From: Methylophaga sp.
Lineage (GTDB): Bacteria > Pseudomonadota > Gammaproteobacteria > Nitrosococcales > Methylophagaceae
Length of the DNA stretch: 13,159 nt
Assembly (NCBI GenBank): GCA_014762585.1
Contig: JABURN010000074.1
Coordinates: 1-13,159, forward strand
Direction: 5' to 3'
Below are positions 11,111-13,159 of the stretch, piece by piece (within the stretch, counting starts at the first letter, position 1; every line of letters begins with the position of its first letter). A program made the translations under genes and the position numbers. The notes beneath the pieces were generated by a model. The model did no database searches. It had not been told where the DNA came from and saw only the letters and a program-made list of their open reading frames with translations.

Positions 11111-11488
11111 AAACGCTCACTTCAGTTGCATTTTCTCGCAGTTTCAGGTGAATAATTTTACGCATGAAACCCGTTCGGAGTTCTGCATATTACCAGACAA
11201 TTTCGATAATGCGAAATCAGGCTGTCCCCTAGTTACAAAGGTCGCAGGTTCTTGTATCCGGTCAAAAAACCGCTGTTGTGTTCGCTCAAAACGGGTGGCC
11301 GAATTATGTCGGGTGAACTCACCTCGCCTCAGCAAAAATTAATCAGCTCAAGCATAATAGACACCCTGTGTACATTGACCGGTCTAAACGAGCAAACACG
11401 TCAGGCTGGAAACTGATTAACAGAAATTCATGCAACCGTGCTCTATTCTGATTGATGGCAGCCCCTGACCCGGACATCCGAATCATTT
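11111..11488. other. Divergent intergenic region between redoxin-tkt and mrcB
   Basis: This is 378 bases with no supported gene; frames of about 63 residues on both strands overlap each other and show no family-like sequence or good ribosome site. It should hold promoters in both directions. Toward the redoxin there is an extended -10 candidate near 11187. Toward mrcB a CATAAT (about 11353) could be a -10 but lacks a clear -35, and would leave a leader of about 130 bases. Short dyads are visible: GGTGA-AC-TCACC at 11312-11323 and GACCGGTC at 11377-11384. I see no tRNA, riboswitch or transposon remnant. Confidence 0.6.
11187..11215 (-). promoter_or_regulatory. Candidate promoter for redoxin-tkt
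   Basis: On the minus strand TTCGCA (11210-11215) and TAATAT (11187-11192) are spaced by 17 bases. TGG directly precedes the latter, giving an extended -10. Transcription would begin about 70 bases before the redoxin ATG. The dyad ATTTCG-N6-CGAAAT (11200-11217) overlaps the -35. The hexamers each match consensus at only four of six, so this is tentative. Confidence 0.4.
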
Positions 11489-13159
11489 ATGGCTTCAAAG
11501 AAATCAACTCAAACTGCAAAGCGCAAACCAGTGAAACGCCGCAACCGCAATAGCTCTCGTAAAAATAACCGCGGTTTTATCAGTAAGGCTACGCTGTTTA
11601 AAATCCTGTTCACCCTGCTGGTTCTGCTGGGCTTGTTGCTGCTGTTTCTCGATGTACAGATCCGGCACCAGTTTGAAGGTAAACGCTGGGCTGTACCAGC
11701 CAAAGTTTATGCCCGGCCGCTTGAGCTTTATGCCGGCTCTCCTCTGTCTATAAATGATCTGAAAGTCGAGTTGCGTGGTCTTGGCTATCAGTTTGTGAGC
11801 AAGGCTTCGAAGCCGGGCCAGGCAGCATTTTCAGCCTCGCGCGCCATTATCTCGACCCGAGGCTTCAATTTTACTGACGGTAAAGAGCCTCCCCGCCGGA
11901 TGGTACTCGACTTTAATCGCCAGGGTTTGTCCAGTATCAGTGACTATCAGGGCAATGAACTCGCGCTGGTTCGATTGGAACCCGTCCTGATCGGCGGCAT
12001 TTACCCACTCAATAATGAAGATCGTGATCTGATTCAACTGCAGGATGCGCCACCGGCGCTGATTGATGCCCTGATCGCGATTGAAGATCGCGATTTTTAC
12101 GATCATCACGGCATCTCGCCCAAAGGTATCGCCCGTGCGATGGTGGCCAATATCAAGGCAGGTGCTTTTGTACAGGGCGGCAGCACCCTGACTCAGCAGT
12201 TGATTAAAAACTTCTATCTCACCTCTGACCGGACGCTGATCCGAAAACTGCTGGAAATGCCCATGGCAATGCTGTTGGAGCTGCATTACAGTAAGAATGA
12301 AATCTTGGAAGCCTATCTGAATGAGGTCTATCTGGGTCAGGATGGCGCCCGCGCCATTCACGGCTTCGGTCTCGGCGCCCATTATTTCTTCGCCCAGCCG
12401 ATTCAGGAGCTCAAACTGCACCAGGTCGCCTTGCTGGCCGGCATGGTTAAAGGCCCTTCCTATTACGATCCGCGCCGGCACCCGGAGCGCGCCAAAAAAC
12501 GCCGTGATTTGGTATTGCGTGTACTCAGAGATCAGGGCGAAATCACTCAGGAGCATTATCAACAGGCAATCAGCGCTGATCTGGATGTAGTCAAAAAAGG
12601 GACATTGCTGAAAGAAGCCTACCCGGCATTTCTGGATCTGGTGAAGCGTCAACTGAGACGTCATTATCGCGATGAAGATCTGAGTTCAGAAGGTCTTCGC
12701 GTTTTCACCAGTCTGGATCCCATCGTACAAAAAGCAGCCGAAGAATCATTGACCCAGACCATCAGCCAACTGGAGCAGGCTTATCAGAAAGTCGACAAGC
12801 TGCAGGGCAGCATGGTGGTCACCGATCCGCAGACCGGCGAGGTGCTGTCAATCATCGGTGATCGCAATACCCGCTACAAAGGCTTTAACCGCGCACTCGA
12901 CTCCAGGCGACCTATCGGCTCCCTGGTCAAACCGGCTGTCTACCTGACTGCACTGGAGCAGGGATACACGCTGAGCACGCGACTGGATGATTCACCTTAT
13001 TCGCTGTCACAGCCTAACGGTCAGACCTGGAAGCCACAGAATTTCGATAAGCGGTCCCACAGCGAAGTCACGCTGATAGAGGGCCTGACCCATTCCTATA
13101 ATATTTCCACTGCCAGACTGGGTATGGAAGTGGGTCTCGAGAATGTTATCGATACCATG
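11489..13159 (+). CDS. mrcB: Penicillin-binding protein 1B, N-terminal 557 residues (runs off the window)
   Basis: Bifunctional class A penicillin-binding protein that polymerises lipid II glycan strands and cross-links peptidoglycan in the periplasm. Seen: a Lys/Arg-rich cytoplasmic tail (1-35), one membrane anchor (about 37-54), and a UB2H-like region (about 70-160), which in PBP1B docks the LpoB activator. The glycosyltransferase 51 domain has catalytic Glu199 in EDRDFYDHHG, then QGGSTLTQQLIKN (229-241) and RKLLEMPMA (252-260). The transpeptidase domain has the nucleophile Ser478 in IGSLVK (476-481) and SYN (536-538). The KTG motif lies beyond the edge; E. coli PBP1B is about 844 residues. 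The UB2H-like region favours PBP1B over PBP1A. The ATG at 11489 is chosen by homology and a TGA in frame upstream; its Shine-Dalgarno is poor. Transcribed divergently from redoxin-tkt. Confidence 0.93.
   Translation, partial: MASKKSTQTAKRKPVKRRNRNSSRKNNRGFISKATLFKILFTLLVLLGLLLLFLDVQIRHQFEGKRWAVPAKVYARPLELYAGSPLSINDLKVELRGLGYQFVSKASKPGQAAFSASRAIISTRGFNFTDGKEPPRRMVLDFNRQGLSSISDYQGNELALVRLEPVLIGGIYPLNNEDRDLIQLQDAPPALIDALIAIEDRDFYDHHGISPKGIARAMVANIKAGAFVQGGSTLTQQLIKNFYLTSDRTLIRKLLEMPMAMLLELHYSKNEILEAYLNEVYLGQDGARAIHGFGLGAHYFFAQPIQELKLHQVALLAGMVKGPSYYDPRRHPERAKKRRDLVLRVLRDQGEITQEHYQQAISADLDVVKKGTLLKEAYPAFLDLVKRQLRRHYRDEDLSSEGLRVFTSLDPIVQKAAEESLTQTISQLEQAYQKVDKLQGSMVVTDPQTGEVLSIIGDRNTRYKGFNRALDSRRPIGSLVKPAVYLTALEQGYTLSTRLDDSPYSLSQPNGQTWKPQNFDKRSHSEVTLIEGLTHSYNISTARLGMEVGLENVIDTM

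Noticed and set aside
11144..11342. Small frames of about 63 residues on both strands in the redoxin-mrcB gap.
   Set aside because: They overlap each other, lack Shine-Dalgarno sequences and do not resemble any family I know.
11831..12664. A 277-codon open frame on the minus strand.
   Set aside because: It lies opposite the PBP1B glycosyltransferase domain, whose catalytic motifs are intact on the plus strand; the antisense peptide shows no recognisable domain.

Overview
The window looks like ordinary chromosome of a gammaproteobacterium. GC content is balanced, the housekeeping genes are densely packed, GapA, PykA and TktA are close to E. coli types, and crcB next to serS and a site-2 protease next to trpS are arrangements I recall from this class. 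A class II aldolase of the Calvin-cycle subtype, clustered with tkt, gap, pgk and pyk, suggests a methylotroph (Methylophaga-like) or a chemolithoautotroph. The genus is inference from gene content and memory, not a database result. LAYOUT: From about 11110 down to position 1 every gene is on the minus strand. In transcription order they are a CxxC redoxin, tkt, gap, pgk, pyk, fba, crcB, a DUF190 gene, serS, a site-2 protease and trpS. On the plus strand, mrcB (penicillin-binding protein 1B) starts at 11489 and runs off the right edge. A 378-base divergent intergenic region separates the two blocks. Hairpin terminators follow tkt, gap and fba, so the likely transcription units are redoxin-tkt, gap, pgk-pyk, fba, and crcB-DUF190-serS-protease-trpS. 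HOW THE GENES WORK TOGETHER: Tkt, Fba, Gap, Pgk and Pyk make up lower glycolysis plus the sugar-phosphate rearrangement reactions. These interconvert fructose, triose and pentose phosphates in the ribulose-monophosphate or Calvin cycle and feed carbon to pyruvate. The crcB block is tightly packed: a 4-base ATGA overlap, then a 6-base gap, then an 8-base overlap, then a 30-base gap. It combines fluoride export, a PII-like small protein, two aminoacyl-tRNA synthetases and a membrane metalloprotease. MOST UNUSUAL OBSERVATION: the trpS frame is broken by a TAA at 34-36, exactly where the family has a Tyr codon, and family-like sequence continues in the same frame to the window edge. This is a nonsense mutation, a sequencing error or, less likely, recoding. 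I found no CRISPR array, insertion sequence, prophage, tRNA, rRNA or convincing riboswitch, and no clear undescribed system. The redoxin-tkt pairing and the dyads near the glycolytic promoters are the other points worth checking.
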